Source: Planctomycetota bacterium
GTDB taxonomy: Bacteria; Planctomycetota; UBA1135; GCA-002686595
Direction: 5' to 3'
DNA length: 64,000 nucleotides
NCBI GenBank assembly: GCA_020638835.1
Contig: JACKHV010000008.1
Location: forward strand, 1 to 64,000
Shown: piece after piece, positions 8,509 through 17,132 of the stretch
How positions within the stretch are numbered: the first letter of the stretch is position 1
Layout of the letters: every line of letters begins with the position of its first letter
The notes under the pieces: model-generated
What the model was told of the DNA's origin: nothing
The model's input: the letters and a program-made list of their open reading frames with translations, nothing else
The model's database searches: none
Position numbers and translations under genes: made by a program

Positions 8509-10089
8509 ATGCCGTCCGCAGCCTTCCGCCCTGCTCCCTCGAAGACGCTTCCCGGAACCCGCCACAGCCCGCGGTTCCGGCGGTCCGCGGCGGCCCTCCT
8601 GTGCGCGCTCGCGGGCGCCGCCTCGACCGGCTGCGCCTCCTTCGAGGAGGACCGCTACATCGCGCCGCTCTACAGCGAGCACTCGACGGCCGGCGGCGGG
8701 CGCCAGATCGAGGCGCTCGGCGGGATGATGATCCAGCGCCGCGACGAGCTCGACGGGCCGGTGCGCTTCGCCGGCGTGCGGCCGGTCTACATCCAGGAGA
8801 AGCCCGAAGGACAACCGCGCGTCACGGACTTCCTCACGCCGCTCGGCCGCGCCTACGAGTCGGAGAACGAGTACACCTGGGCGTTCTTCCCCGTCGCGCG
8901 CTTCAGCCGCCAGCGCGACCCCGTGGAAGGGACGCGCTGGTCGTTCCTCTCGCTGCCGGGCATCTACTTCGCCGGCTACCCCGACGGGCGGATGTCGCGC
9001 GCGTGGTTCCCGTTCGCCGGGCGCGTCCAGGGCTTCATGACCTGGGACGACCTGCTGTTCGTGCTCTGGCCGATCTTCATCCGCTCGACGCACGGCAGCT
9101 ACACGAACTACCACGTGCTCTTCCCCGTCGTGTCGTGGACGCGCGGCGAGGGCGCGAGCGGCTGGCGCATCTGGCCGATCTACGGCGAGAAGCACCTCGA
9201 CGACATCGCGGACCGCTGGTTCTTCCTCTGGCCGTTCTTCCAGAACCAGAAGAACAACCTGAAGTCGGACGAGCCGTACCACGAGAAGCACTGGATGCTC
9301 TGGCCGCTGTTCGGCGTCACGCGGCAGGGCACGCGCGTCTCGTACATGTTCCTGTGGCCGTTCTTCGGCTACGCGCACGACCCGCGCACCGGCTTCTGGG
9401 CCTACGACGGGCCCTGGCCGATCGTGCGCATCCAGCGCACCGGTGAGGAGCACGGCATCCACCGCACGCGCTTCTGGCCGCTCTACTCGAACTACCAGTA
9501 CGACAAGGAAGGCGTGCACTCGCGCTGGTGGCTGTGGCCGTTCTTCAACGTGCGCGACGAGACGCACTTCGACGGCGAGAAGCACACGAAGATCGTGCTG
9601 CCCTTCTACCACCACTACGAGCGCACGTCGGAGTACGGCGGCCCCACCGAGTACTGGAAGATCTGGCCGTTCTACCAGTCGGACGAGAACGCGACGGGCA
9701 AGCGTTGGTCGACGCCGGCGATCAACCCGCTGTGGCGCTTCCCGCGCGTCGAGCGCCAGTGGGAGTGGACCTACCAACTCTTCACCAAGGCGACGGACGG
9801 CGACAAGGTGCGCGAGCGGGCCTGGCTCGGCCTCTACCGCCGCGAGAAGGACGCGGACGAGGACCGCAAGTACCTCTCCGTGCTCTGGTCGAATCGTCGC
9901 TACACGCAGGGCGGCGAGCCGATCTCCGAGACGTCGCTGCTTTTCGGCTTCCTGCGCTGGCGCAGTCGCCCGTCCGATTCCCTAGAGTTGCTGTGGCCGG
10001 CCTTCCCCGGACCCGGTTGGCCGATCGCGCGCGAGACGGCCCCCGCGATCCCCGAGCTGCTGGCGCGCCCCGAGGAACCGACCCAGTGA
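8509..10089 (+). CDS. Lipoprotein made of repeated aromatic WPFF-type motifs
   Basis: 526 residues. The N-terminus has a basic stretch, a hydrophobic core and a likely lipidation Cys at residue 42 (A-S-T-G-C). The body contains a recurring aromatic strand motif of the form [LIF]-W-P-[FIL]-[FY]. Examples are V-L-W-P-I-F, R-I-W-P-I-Y, F-L-W-P-F-F (twice), M-L-W-P-L-F, R-F-W-P-L-Y, W-L-W-P-F-F and K-I-W-P-F-Y, about every 30-40 residues. This suggests a repetitive beta structure with exposed aromatics, perhaps at a membrane interface. The stop overlaps the mlaE GTG start (GTGA), so it is translationally coupled to the MCE transporter genes. No named family is recognised; an outer-membrane partner of the transporter is my inference. 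Confidence 0.85.
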   Translation: MPSAAFRPAPSKTLPGTRHSPRFRRSAAALLCALAGAASTGCASFEEDRYIAPLYSEHSTAGGGRQIEALGGMMIQRRDELDGPVRFAGVRPVYIQEKPEGQPRVTDFLTPLGRAYESENEYTWAFFPVARFSRQRDPVEGTRWSFLSLPGIYFAGYPDGRMSRAWFPFAGRVQGFMTWDDLLFVLWPIFIRSTHGSYTNYHVLFPVVSWTRGEGASGWRIWPIYGEKHLDDIADRWFFLWPFFQNQKNNLKSDEPYHEKHWMLWPLFGVTRQGTRVSYMFLWPFFGYAHDPRTGFWAYDGPWPIVRIQRTGEEHGIHRTRFWPLYSNYQYDKEGVHSRWWLWPFFNVRDETHFDGEKHTKIVLPFYHHYERTSEYGGPTEYWKIWPFYQSDENATGKRWSTPAINPLWRFPRVERQWEWTYQLFTKATDGDKVRERAWLGLYRREKDADEDRKYLSVLWSNRRYTQGGEPISETSLLFGFLRWRSRPSDSLELLWPAFPGPGWPIARETAPAIPELLARPEEPTQ

Positions 10090-10874
10090 TCGCCTTCACC
10101 CGCATGCTGCGTGACTTCTGCGCCGAGACCGGCTTCCGCGCCGCGCTGCTCGCGCAGGCCTTCGCGCGCGTCGGCGCGATCCCGGCGCGGCGCAAGATGA
10201 TCGCCGACCAGATGGTCTCGTCGGGGCTCGGCGTGCTGCACGTCGTGCTGCTCGTGGGCCTCTTCATGGGCATGATCGTGTCGCTGCAGACCGGCATCGA
10301 GCTGGCCCGCATCGGCCAGCAGGACCAGATCGGCACGATCGTCGCGATCTCGATGGCGCGCGAGATGGGCCCGTTCATCACGGCGACGATCCTCGCCGCG
10401 ACGGTCGGCTCGTCGATCGCCGCCGAGATCGGCACGATGGCGGTCAGCGAGGAACTCGCCGCGCTCGAGGTGCTCTCGATCGACCGCGTCAAGCTGCTCG
10501 TGCTGCCGCGCCTCGTGGCGCTCGCGCTGATGTGCCCCTTGCTCACCGTCGTCTGCGACGCGATCGGCATCGTCGGCGGCGGGCTCGTCGCGCAGTCGCA
10601 GCTGCACGTCGGCTCGCAGCTCTACTTCGACTCGGCCTTCGAGGCGCTGCGCGACCTCGGACAGACCATCGCGCTGCCGAAGGACGTCTTCGCCGGCCTG
10701 ACGAAGTCGTTCGTCTTCGGCCTGATCATCGCCTCGATCGCCTGCTCGCAGGGCCTGCAGGCGAAGGGCGGCGCGCTCGGCGTCGGACACGCCACGCGCG
10801 GCGCCGTGCGCGACTCGATCATCGCCGTGATCGTCTCCAACTACTTCATGACCTGGTTCATGTACCGGGGCTGA
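10086..10874 (+). CDS. mlaE: MlaE-family permease of an MCE lipid ABC transporter
   Basis: 262 residues. Inner-membrane permease of the Mla/MCE (YrbE) family, which moves phospholipids across the periplasm with MlaF and MlaD. The segment S-M-A-R-E-M-G-P-F-I-T-A-T-I-L-A-A is the conserved MlaE core, followed by the E-E-L-A-A-L-E-V-L region that docks to the ATPase. About five to six membrane helices are visible. The start is probably the GTG at 10086, overlapping the WPFF lipoprotein stop; an internal ATG at 10104 is the alternative. mlaF follows after 3 bp. Confidence 0.93.
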   Translation: MIAFTRMLRDFCAETGFRAALLAQAFARVGAIPARRKMIADQMVSSGLGVLHVVLLVGLFMGMIVSLQTGIELARIGQQDQIGTIVAISMAREMGPFITATILAATVGSSIAAEIGTMAVSEELAALEVLSIDRVKLLVLPRLVALALMCPLLTVVCDAIGIVGGGLVAQSQLHVGSQLYFDSAFEALRDLGQTIALPKDVFAGLTKSFVFGLIIASIACSQGLQAKGGALGVGHATRGAVRDSIIAVIVSNYFMTWFMYRG

Positions 10875-10877
10875 CGG

Positions 10878-11651
10878 ATGGCTGCGACCGAGCAAGCGTC
10901 GGACGAAGTGGTCATCCGACTCGTCGACGTGCACAAGGCCTTCGGCGCGCAGAAGGTGCTGCAAGGGCTGTCGTTCGACGTGCACCGCGGCACGACGCTC
11001 GGCGTCATGGGCCCGTCCGGCACCGGCAAGTCCGTGCTGCTGCGACACGTGATCGGCCTGATGCACCAGGACTCGGGGCAGGTGCTGGTCAACGGCGAGG
11101 AAGTCTCCACGCTGCACCGCAAGGAACTCGCCGCGATGCGCCGGCACATGGGCTACCTGTTCCAGGAAGGCGCGCTGATCAACTGGCTGACGGTCGCCGA
11201 GAACATCGCCCTGCCGCTGCGCGAGAACACCAAGCTGCCGAACGCCGAGATCCTCGACCTCGTGCACGCGAAGCTCGAGCTGGTCGGCATCCCCGACGCC
11301 GGCGAGAAGTTGCCGTCGCAGATCTCCGGCGGCATGAAGAAGCGCGTCGGCCTCGCGCGCGCCCTGGTCACCGACCCCGAGATCATCCTCTACGACGAAC
11401 CGAACGCGGGACTCGACCCCGAGATCTCCCGCGCGATCAACCAGCTGATGCGCGAGCTCGCCGACCGGCTGCAGGTGACGTCGATCGTCGTCGAGCACCG
11501 CGTCGAGTGCATCCGCGCGGTCTGTGACGAGGTTCTGTTCCTCGACCAAGGTCGCGCCGTCGTCCAGGCGAAGCCCGCGGACTTCTTCGCCAGCGACCAC
11601 CCGCGCCTGCGCCAGTTCCTCGGTCCCGAAGCCGTGCGCTCCACCTCATGA
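10878..11651 (+). CDS. mlaF: MlaF-type ATPase of the MCE transporter
   Basis: 257-residue ABC ATPase. Walker A GPSGTGKS at residues 45-52, Q-loop F-Q-E-G-A-L-I-N-W, signature I-S-G-G-M-K-K-R, Walker B I-I-L-Y-D-E-P-N-A-G-L-D-P and the switch His in V-V-E-H-R. The N-A-G-L-D-P form and the G-A-L-I/F-x-W Q-loop are typical of MlaF. It energises lipid transport with MlaE. The stop overlaps the next start (ATGA), so stoichiometry is set by coupling. Confidence 0.94.
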   Translation: MAATEQASDEVVIRLVDVHKAFGAQKVLQGLSFDVHRGTTLGVMGPSGTGKSVLLRHVIGLMHQDSGQVLVNGEEVSTLHRKELAAMRRHMGYLFQEGALINWLTVAENIALPLRENTKLPNAEILDLVHAKLELVGIPDAGEKLPSQISGGMKKRVGLARALVTDPEIILYDEPNAGLDPEISRAINQLMRELADRLQVTSIVVEHRVECIRAVCDEVLFLDQGRAVVQAKPADFFASDHPRLRQFLGPEAVRSTS

Positions 11652-12835
11652 AGAGCAACCAACAACACTTCCTGCTCGGACTCTTCTTCGTCGTCGTGCT
11701 CGGCCTGCTCGGCTACTTCACGCTCTTCATGAGCGAGGTGCCGTGGCTGTCCGACCGGCAGGTGATCTCGATCTTCTTCCCCGAGGCACACGGCTTGCGC
11801 AAGGGCGACGCCGTGCTCGTCGCCGGCGTGCGCTGGGGTCGCGTCGAGGAACTGACCTTCGACCCGACCGCGCCCGAGGATCGCCGCATCGTGGTCGTGA
11901 TCAGCCTCGACGAACCGGTACAGCTGCGCGAAGGACACGAGATCGTGATCGCCGACGCGACGATGCTCGGCGGGCGCAACCTAGAGATCGACCCCGGCCC
12001 TCCGGACGGCGCGCCGACCGACATGCAGGGCGAGTTGTTCGGCACCGTCGGCTTCAACGCCTTCGACGCGATCGGCGAGCTGGTGCGCGAGAACTCGGGC
12101 AGTGTCGAAGAGACGCTGACGTCGATCCGCAACCTCGTCACCGGCGTCGAGGAAGGCCGCGGCGTGCTCGGTCCGCTGTTCACCGACGACGCGCTCGGCC
12201 AGACGCTGCGCGACGGCGTCGCCTCGGCGCAGTCGTCCTTCGACAACATCGACGCGATCACGAAAGACCTGCGCGAGGGCAAGGGCACGCTCGGCCGCCT
12301 GCTCGCCGAGGACTCGGTCTACGTCGAGCTCGAGAAGATCTCGACCGACCTCTCCGCCCTGCTCGCCGACGGCCGGCAGGTCATGTCCGACGTCCGCAAC
12401 GGCAACGGCACCGTCCACCGCGTGATCTACGACGAGGAACTCTCGAACGACGTCGCCGAGGCCGTCGAGAACCTGCGCTCGATCACCGACTCGATCAACA
12501 AGGGCGAGGGCACGATCGGCAAGCTGGTCAACGACCCGACCCTCTACGACGACCTCTCCGAGACCGTCGCGCGCGTCGCCCGCGGCGAAGGCACCCTCGG
12601 CAAGCTCTTCACCGAGGAACAGGTCTACGACGACCTCTCGCGCATCTCGGCCGACGTCGCCGACATCGTCCGCACCATCCGCGAGGGCCGCGGCACCGTC
12701 GGTCGCCTCGTCATGGAGGAGAAGGTCTACGACGAGCTCCTGAAAGCCGTCGGCCTACTGACCCGCTCCCTCGAGGAGTACCGCGAGGCCGCGCCGATCG
12801 GCACCTTCACGAGCGTGATCTTCGGGGCCTTCTAG
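11648..12835 (+). CDS. mlaD: MCE-domain (MlaD-like) substrate-binding protein with six-repeat C-terminal tail
   Basis: 395 residues. One N-terminal membrane anchor (about residues 8-28) is followed by a single MCE domain (about 38-115; G-L-R-K-G-D-A-V-L-V-A-G-V-R-W-G-R-V is the signature). Beyond it lies a helical tail with six copies of G-x-G-[TV]-x-[GH]-x-[LV], near residues 170, 211, 252, 286, 313 and 346. Most are followed by an acidic segment and Y-D-x-L. MCE tails form helical tubes or needles that bridge the periplasm; this repeat pattern probably builds such a structure. It ends the WPFF-mlaE-mlaF-mlaD operon. Confidence 0.92.
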   Translation: MKSNQQHFLLGLFFVVVLGLLGYFTLFMSEVPWLSDRQVISIFFPEAHGLRKGDAVLVAGVRWGRVEELTFDPTAPEDRRIVVVISLDEPVQLREGHEIVIADATMLGGRNLEIDPGPPDGAPTDMQGELFGTVGFNAFDAIGELVRENSGSVEETLTSIRNLVTGVEEGRGVLGPLFTDDALGQTLRDGVASAQSSFDNIDAITKDLREGKGTLGRLLAEDSVYVELEKISTDLSALLADGRQVMSDVRNGNGTVHRVIYDEELSNDVAEAVENLRSITDSINKGEGTIGKLVNDPTLYDDLSETVARVARGEGTLGKLFTEEQVYDDLSRISADVADIVRTIREGRGTVGRLVMEEKVYDELLKAVGLLTRSLEEYREAAPIGTFTSVIFGAF

Positions 12836-12876
12836 GGCGCGGGCGCCGCAAGGCCCTCCCCGGCAGCAGGACCCCA

Positions 12877-12903
12877 CCCGGAAATCCGTGGCGGAGATCC
12901 GGG
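12877..12903 (+). terminator. Possible terminator after mlaD
   Basis: Interrupted hairpin CCCGGA...CCG-TGG-CGG...TCCGGG, about 9 bp with a 3-nt mismatch, placed 42 bp after the mlaD stop. No T tract. Confidence 0.35.
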
Positions 12904-12937
12904 CGGCTCCCGTTCAGCGTGATCCTACCGGAGGCAT

Positions 12938-12951
12938 GGTACGTTCTTCAC
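12938..12951 (-). repeat. Third copy of the GTGAAGAACGTACC repeat, at the 3' end of the SLC13 gene
   Basis: The minus strand reads GTGAAGAACGTACCATGCC just after the SLC13 stop codon. The same word, with G for A before TGCC, follows the ribE stop and forms both ends of the palindrome at 14823-14938. The permease gene is thus flanked on both sides by the element. Confidence 0.75.
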
Positions 12952-12952
12952 G

Positions 12953-14809
12953 TCACAGCGGCCAGAACAACGGGATCAACACCGTCGCCGCGATCGCCAG
13001 CAACAGGTTGAGCGGCACGCCGATCCGCAGGTAGTCCGCGAAGCGGTAGCCGCCCGGGCCGAGCACGAGGGTGTTCGTCTGGTAGCCGATCGGCGTCGAG
13101 AAGCTCGCGCTCGCGCCGAAGGCCACGGCGATCAAGAGCGGCTTGGGGTCGACGCCGAGCTGCGCGGCCATCCCCAGCACGACGGGCGTCAGCAGCACCG
13201 CCGTCGCGTTGTTCGACAGCAGCTCGGTCGTGACGCTCGTGAGCAGGTAGACCGCTCCGATCAACAGCCAGGGGTTCCCGCCCCCCAGCGTCGCGATCAA
13301 CGACTCCGCCGCGCGGTCGGCGAGGCCCAAGCGGCTGATCGCGAGGCCCAGCGGGATCGTGCCGGCGAGCAGCAGGATCACCTCGGAGTCGATCGCGCGC
13401 ACGACGTCGCGCACGTCGAGGCAACGCGTCGCGATCATCGCCCCGACGCCCGCCAGCGCGAGCAGGACGATCGGCGCGACGCCGAAGCTCGCGAGGAGCA
13501 CGACCGCGGCGAGGATTCCGAGCGCGAGCGGCGCCTTCTGCGGGATCGTCATCTGGCGGTCGACGCCCTCGACGAGCAGGAAGTCCCCCTCCTCGTGGAT
13601 CAGGCGCAGGGCCGCGGGCTCGCCCTGCACGAGCAGCACGTCGCCGGACTGCAGGCGCAGGTTGCGCAGCTGGTACTGGTGCTGCCGACCGAGGCGGCGC
13701 AGCGCGAGGACCTGCACGCCGTACTTGCGCGAGAGGCCGAGCTCGCGCACGCGACGCCCCTTGAAGCGCGAGTTCGGCGTCAGCACGGCCTCGGCCATGT
13801 GCAGCTCGACGCGCGTCGTCTTCTCGGTCTCGTTGCCGGCTTCGAGCGCCTCGAGCACTTCGTTCTGGTTGCCGTCGAGGTCGCCGGCGAGCAGCGCGTG
13901 CAGCACGACGCGGTCGTCGTCGGCCACCGCCGTGCCGCGCTCGATGTCCGGATCGGCGAAGAGGTGGCCGAGCGTGCTGGCGGTCGACTCGACGTAGAGC
14001 ACGTCGTTCTCCTCGAGCACCATCGTCCGCGCGGGACCGATGATGGGCTGTTCGTCGCGGACGACTTCGAGCACCGTGACGTCGCGGTCGGCGGGGAAGG
14101 CCTTTTCGAGCTCCTTGCCGACGTAGCGACTGCCCGCGCGCAGCACGACCTCCGTCACGAAGCGCCCGGGTGCCTGCACCGCGAGCAGCTCGGACAGCGC
14201 GGCGCGGTCGGGCAACAACTTCGGCCCCACCAGCAGCACGTAGGTCCCGCCGACGGCCAGGAAGCAGAGCCCCATCGGCGCGAAGTCGAAGATGCCGAAG
14301 CCGGGCCCGCCTTCCTTGCGATACAGCGCGTCGACCAAGATGTTCGTCGACGTGCCGAGCAGCGTGCACGTGCCGCCGAGGATCGAGAAGTAGCTGATCG
14401 GCAACAGCACCCGCGACGGCGCGAGCTCACGCCGACGCGCCAGGGCCAGCGCGACGGGGATCATCAACGCCACGACCGGCGTGTTGTTCATGAATGCGCT
14501 GAACAGCACCGTCGGCAGCGCGAGCAACAGCATCAAGCCGCGCCAACCGCTCGCCTTACCGCGCGACAGGAGCCGCGCCCCGAACTCGACCACGCCGGTC
14601 CGCTCCAAGCCGACCGACAACACGAGCATCGCCGCGACCGTCAAGGTCGCCGGACTGGAGAAGCCACTCAGCGCTTCTTCCGGCGTCAGGATGCCGAACA
14701 ACGCGAGCGCCACGATGATGCCGAGCGCCGTGACCTCGGTCCGCACGAGCTGCGTGACGAAGAGCACCAAGGCGACGGCAAGGATCGCGAGAAGGATAGG
14801 CACTTCCAT
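12953..14809 (-). CDS. SLC13/DASS-family anion or dicarboxylate permease with two TrkA-C (RCK_C) domains
   Basis: 618 residues. Two halves of membrane helices flank a central soluble region (about residues 190-400) with two RCK_C-type domains. Each half carries an S-N-N-A/M-N-N-T-type motif: F-M-N-N-T-P-V-V in the first half, L-L-S-N-N-A-T-A-V in the second. Related proteins transport sulfate, citrate or dicarboxylates with Na+; the substrate here cannot be assigned. The ATG at 14807-14809 is preferred; an upstream TTG in the palindrome would add 11 residues with no coding character. It lies downstream of ribE with the palindrome between them. Confidence 0.88.
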   Translation of the reverse strand: MEVPILLAILAVALVLFVTQLVRTEVTALGIIVALALFGILTPEEALSGFSSPATLTVAAMLVLSVGLERTGVVEFGARLLSRGKASGWRGLMLLLALPTVLFSAFMNNTPVVALMIPVALALARRRELAPSRVLLPISYFSILGGTCTLLGTSTNILVDALYRKEGGPGFGIFDFAPMGLCFLAVGGTYVLLVGPKLLPDRAALSELLAVQAPGRFVTEVVLRAGSRYVGKELEKAFPADRDVTVLEVVRDEQPIIGPARTMVLEENDVLYVESTASTLGHLFADPDIERGTAVADDDRVVLHALLAGDLDGNQNEVLEALEAGNETEKTTRVELHMAEAVLTPNSRFKGRRVRELGLSRKYGVQVLALRRLGRQHQYQLRNLRLQSGDVLLVQGEPAALRLIHEEGDFLLVEGVDRQMTIPQKAPLALGILAAVVLLASFGVAPIVLLALAGVGAMIATRCLDVRDVVRAIDSEVILLLAGTIPLGLAISRLGLADRAAESLIATLGGGNPWLLIGAVYLLTSVTTELLSNNATAVLLTPVVLGMAAQLGVDPKPLLIAVAFGASASFSTPIGYQTNTLVLGPGGYRFADYLRIGVPLNLLLAIAATVLIPLFWPL

Positions 14810-14822
14810 GGTCGGACCCCGA

Positions 14823-14938
14823 GTGAAGAACGTACCGTGCCGCAACTGATTTGCCCGCGATCGGCTCGCCTGTCCGGCGTTCGCCGGACAGGCAAGCCGA
14901 TCGCGGGCAAATCAGTTGCGGCACGGTACGTTCTTCAC
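14823..14938. repeat. Near-perfect palindrome, 57-bp arms with one mismatch and a 2-nt centre
   Basis: The left arm at 14823-14879 and right arm at 14882-14938 are reverse complements except for one position (GGCGAGCC against GGCAAGCC). The centre is TT. It begins with GTGAAGAACGTACC and reads the reverse complement at its far end. The right end contains the ribE stop codon; the left end is 14 bp upstream of the SLC13 start. Transcribed from ribE, it would fold into a very stable hairpin ahead of the SLC13 gene. It could be a terminator, attenuator or a REP/MITE-like element. Confidence 0.95.
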
Positions 14939-15561
14939 GGCAGCAAGCGCTCGATCCACTTCCCCACCTGGTCCGCCTCGATGTTGAAGCGTTGGCCGAC
15001 CTTGGCGGACCCCAGGTTGGTCGCAGCCAGGGTCACGGGGATCAGGGCGACGAAGAAGCGGCCGGCCTTGGGTTCGCAGACGGTCAGGCTGATGCCGTCG
15101 ATGCCGACGGAGCCCTTCTCGATCAGGTAGCGTTCCAGGCCCGGGTCGACCTGGAAGTGGTAGAGCATCCCCCCGTCCCCGGGGTCCTCGATCGCAACCA
15201 GCTCCCCGCCGCCGTCGACGTGGCCGGAGACGATGTGGCCCGAGAGGCGGTCGCCGAGGCGCATCGAGCGTTCCAGGTTGACTGGAGTTCCCTCGGCCAA
15301 GCGGCCGAACCAGGTGCGGTCGAGCGTCTCCTTCGAGAGTTCGAAGAGCATGTCCGCGCCGGGGGTGCGGGAAGGGACACGGGCGCCCGTTGCAGGGTCC
15401 TGGAGGTGGACCACGGTCAGGCAGCAGCCGCAGGTGGCGATCGACTCGCCCACCTCCACGACCCAGTCGGGGCCGGGCGCGGGCAGCAGGATGCGGAGTC
15501 CGGACCCCTGGGGCCGGACGGAACGGACGGGGACGCAGGCTTCGATGATGCCGGTGAACAC
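14935..15561 (-). CDS. ribE: Riboflavin synthase alpha chain
   Basis: 208 residues, a two-repeat lumazine-binding protein that converts two 6,7-dimethyl-8-ribityllumazine molecules to riboflavin. The N-terminal M-F-T-G-I-I-E is the family start. The first repeat has G-E-S-I-A-T-C-G-C-C-L-T-V; the second has V-G-I-D-G-I-S-L-T-V. S-G-H-I-V-S-G-H-V-D-G contributes to the active site. The start is a GTG at 15559-15561. No FMN riboswitch is visible upstream. The stop lies inside the long palindrome. Confidence 0.95.
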   Translation of the reverse strand: MFTGIIEACVPVRSVRPQGSGLRILLPAPGPDWVVEVGESIATCGCCLTVVHLQDPATGARVPSRTPGADMLFELSKETLDRTWFGRLAEGTPVNLERSMRLGDRLSGHIVSGHVDGGGELVAIEDPGDGGMLYHFQVDPGLERYLIEKGSVGIDGISLTVCEPKAGRFFVALIPVTLAATNLGSAKVGQRFNIEADQVGKWIERLLP

Positions 15562-15666
15562 GGGCGATTTTCGGAGTGGGCCGGCGGGGGCGCCGGGAGG
15601 GGGCGGGACGGGACGGACGGGAGACTGCTTAATGGGGAAGAGATCCGCGCGGAGCGACGCCTGAGC

Positions 15667-15696
15667 CTTGACGGGATGGGCCCCCCCTGTCTACCC
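15667..15696 (+). promoter_or_regulatory. Probable promoter of trmD-rplS
   Basis: TTGACG (15667-15672), 18-bp spacer, TACCCT (15691-15696). It would give a leader of about 118 nt before the trmD ATG at 15821. It lies in the 259-bp divergent gap between ribE and trmD. Confidence 0.5.
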
Positions 15697-15820
15697 TGCT
15701 GGGCCTTTTCTGGAGAGCGTGCGCCCCGAGACCGCCCCGATCGAACGGGCGGCGATGGGCCGTGGAGGCCCCTCCGGCCGCCGACCATTTCCGACCCCGG
15801 ACGTTCGCCGCGGACCGCGC

Positions 15821-16495
15821 ATGCCGCTCTTTGCCATTCTGACTTTGTTTCCCGAGGCCCTCGAGCCCTACGCGCGCGCCAGCATCTTGGGGCTCGCGCA
15901 GGAGAAGGGCCTCTCCGAGATCCGCTTCTTCGACTTCCGCGACTTCACCAGGGATCGACACCGCACGGTCGACGACCGTCCCTTCGGGGGCGGGCCCGGT
16001 ATGGTGCTGAAACCCGAACCGATCGTGGACTGCGTCGAGTGGATCGAGGACCGCTACGGCGCCTTCAAGAAGCTGATGCTGTGCCCCGGCGGACGGCCGT
16101 TCCGACAGGAAGTCGCGCGCGAGCTGACGACGGAGGATCGCATCATGCTGCTCTGCGGACGCTACGAAGGCTTCGACGAGCGGATCCAGGAGATCTGCGG
16201 CTTCGAGCCGCTCTCGGTCGGCGACTACGTGCTCGCCGGCGGTGAGCTGCCGGCGCTCGCGGTCACCGAGGCGGTCGTCAGGCTGCTGCCCGGAGTCTTG
16301 GGAGACGAACGATCCGCGCAGGAAGACTCCTTCCGCGAAGCCGACGCGCTCGATCACCCGCACTACACCCGCCCGCGCGTGTTCCGCGGGCTCGAGGTGC
16401 CCGACGTGCTGATGCAGGGTGACCATGCGGCGATCGAGAGATGGCGAAAGAACAGTGCACAGGACCGGACCCGCCGCTGGCGACCGGACCTCTGA
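15821..16495 (+). CDS. trmD: tRNA (guanine-37-N1)-methyltransferase
   Basis: 224 residues. SAM-dependent trefoil-knot enzyme that methylates G37 of tRNAs and prevents +1 frameshifting. The knot signatures are visible: D-D-R-P-F-G-G-G-P-G-M-V, L-L-C-G-R-Y-E-G-F-D-E-R and S-V-G-D-Y-V-L-A-G-G-E-L-P-A. The ATG at 15821 begins M-P-L-F-A-I-L-T-L-F-P; in-frame codons upstream lack conservation. It is followed by rplS, a standard order, but rpsP and rimM are not next to it here. Confidence 0.95.
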   Translation: MPLFAILTLFPEALEPYARASILGLAQEKGLSEIRFFDFRDFTRDRHRTVDDRPFGGGPGMVLKPEPIVDCVEWIEDRYGAFKKLMLCPGGRPFRQEVARELTTEDRIMLLCGRYEGFDERIQEICGFEPLSVGDYVLAGGELPALAVTEAVVRLLPGVLGDERSAQEDSFREADALDHPHYTRPRVFRGLEVPDVLMQGDHAAIERWRKNSAQDRTRRWRPDL

Positions 16496-16582
16496 GAGAA
16501 CAGTCGGCGACGCGCTCGCCGACCCGCAGACAATCCGCTTCCGAGACTACTTAGAGGCGCCCACCGGCGCCCCCCTTCCACG

Positions 16583-17080
16583 ATGAACGTCATCACCAAC
16601 CCGCAGGACCGCGAAATCACGGCCCAGGACGGCAAGCTCGGCCTGATCGACAAGATCGAGTACGAGAACGGCAAGAAGATCCTGCCGCCCGTGCGCATCG
16701 GCGACACCGTCGAGGTGCACTACCTGATTCGCGAGGGCGAGAAGGAGCGCATCCAGCTCTTCATCGGCCAAGTCATCGCGATCAAGGGCCGCGGCATCCG
16801 CCAGAACATCACCGTGCGCCGCATGGTGCAGGGCGAAGGCGTGGAGCGGATCTTCCTCATGCACAGCCCGCGCGTCCACGACGTGACGGTCACCCGGCGC
16901 GGCGACGTGCGTCGTTCGAAGCTCTACTACCTCCGCGATCGCGTCGGCAAGTCCACGCGCGTCAAGGAGAAGCTCGGCGAGAAGGCCCGTCGCGACAAGG
17001 CGAAGGAACAAGAGGTCCGCTCGGCCATGGCCGCCGCGGGGGACGAAGCGTCCTCCGAGGAAGAAGCGGTCAACGTCTGA
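16583..17080 (+). CDS. rplS: 50S ribosomal protein L19
   Basis: 165 residues. L19 sits at the 30S-50S interface. The core I-R-I-G-D-T-V-E-V-H-Y-L-I-R-E-G, Q-L-F-I-G-Q-V-I-A-I-K-G-R-G and K-L-Y-Y-L-R-D-R-V-G-K motifs are canonical. Residues beyond ~130 form a Lys/Glu/Ala-rich extension, longer than the usual ~115-residue L19. It is probably cotranscribed with trmD 87 bp upstream; the gap contains a small hairpin (GTCGGCGA/TCGCCGAC). Confidence 0.95.
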   Translation: MNVITNPQDREITAQDGKLGLIDKIEYENGKKILPPVRIGDTVEVHYLIREGEKERIQLFIGQVIAIKGRGIRQNITVRRMVQGEGVERIFLMHSPRVHDVTVTRRGDVRRSKLYYLRDRVGKSTRVKEKLGEKARRDKAKEQEVRSAMAAAGDEASSEEEAVNV

Positions 17081-17132
17081 GAGCATGGGTCGCCTGAGCC
17101 GAACGCTCTGCTCCGAAGGCCCACCATGAACC

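Noticed and set aside
15562..15820. Possible FMN riboswitch before ribE
   Set aside because: The conserved RFN element sequences are absent.
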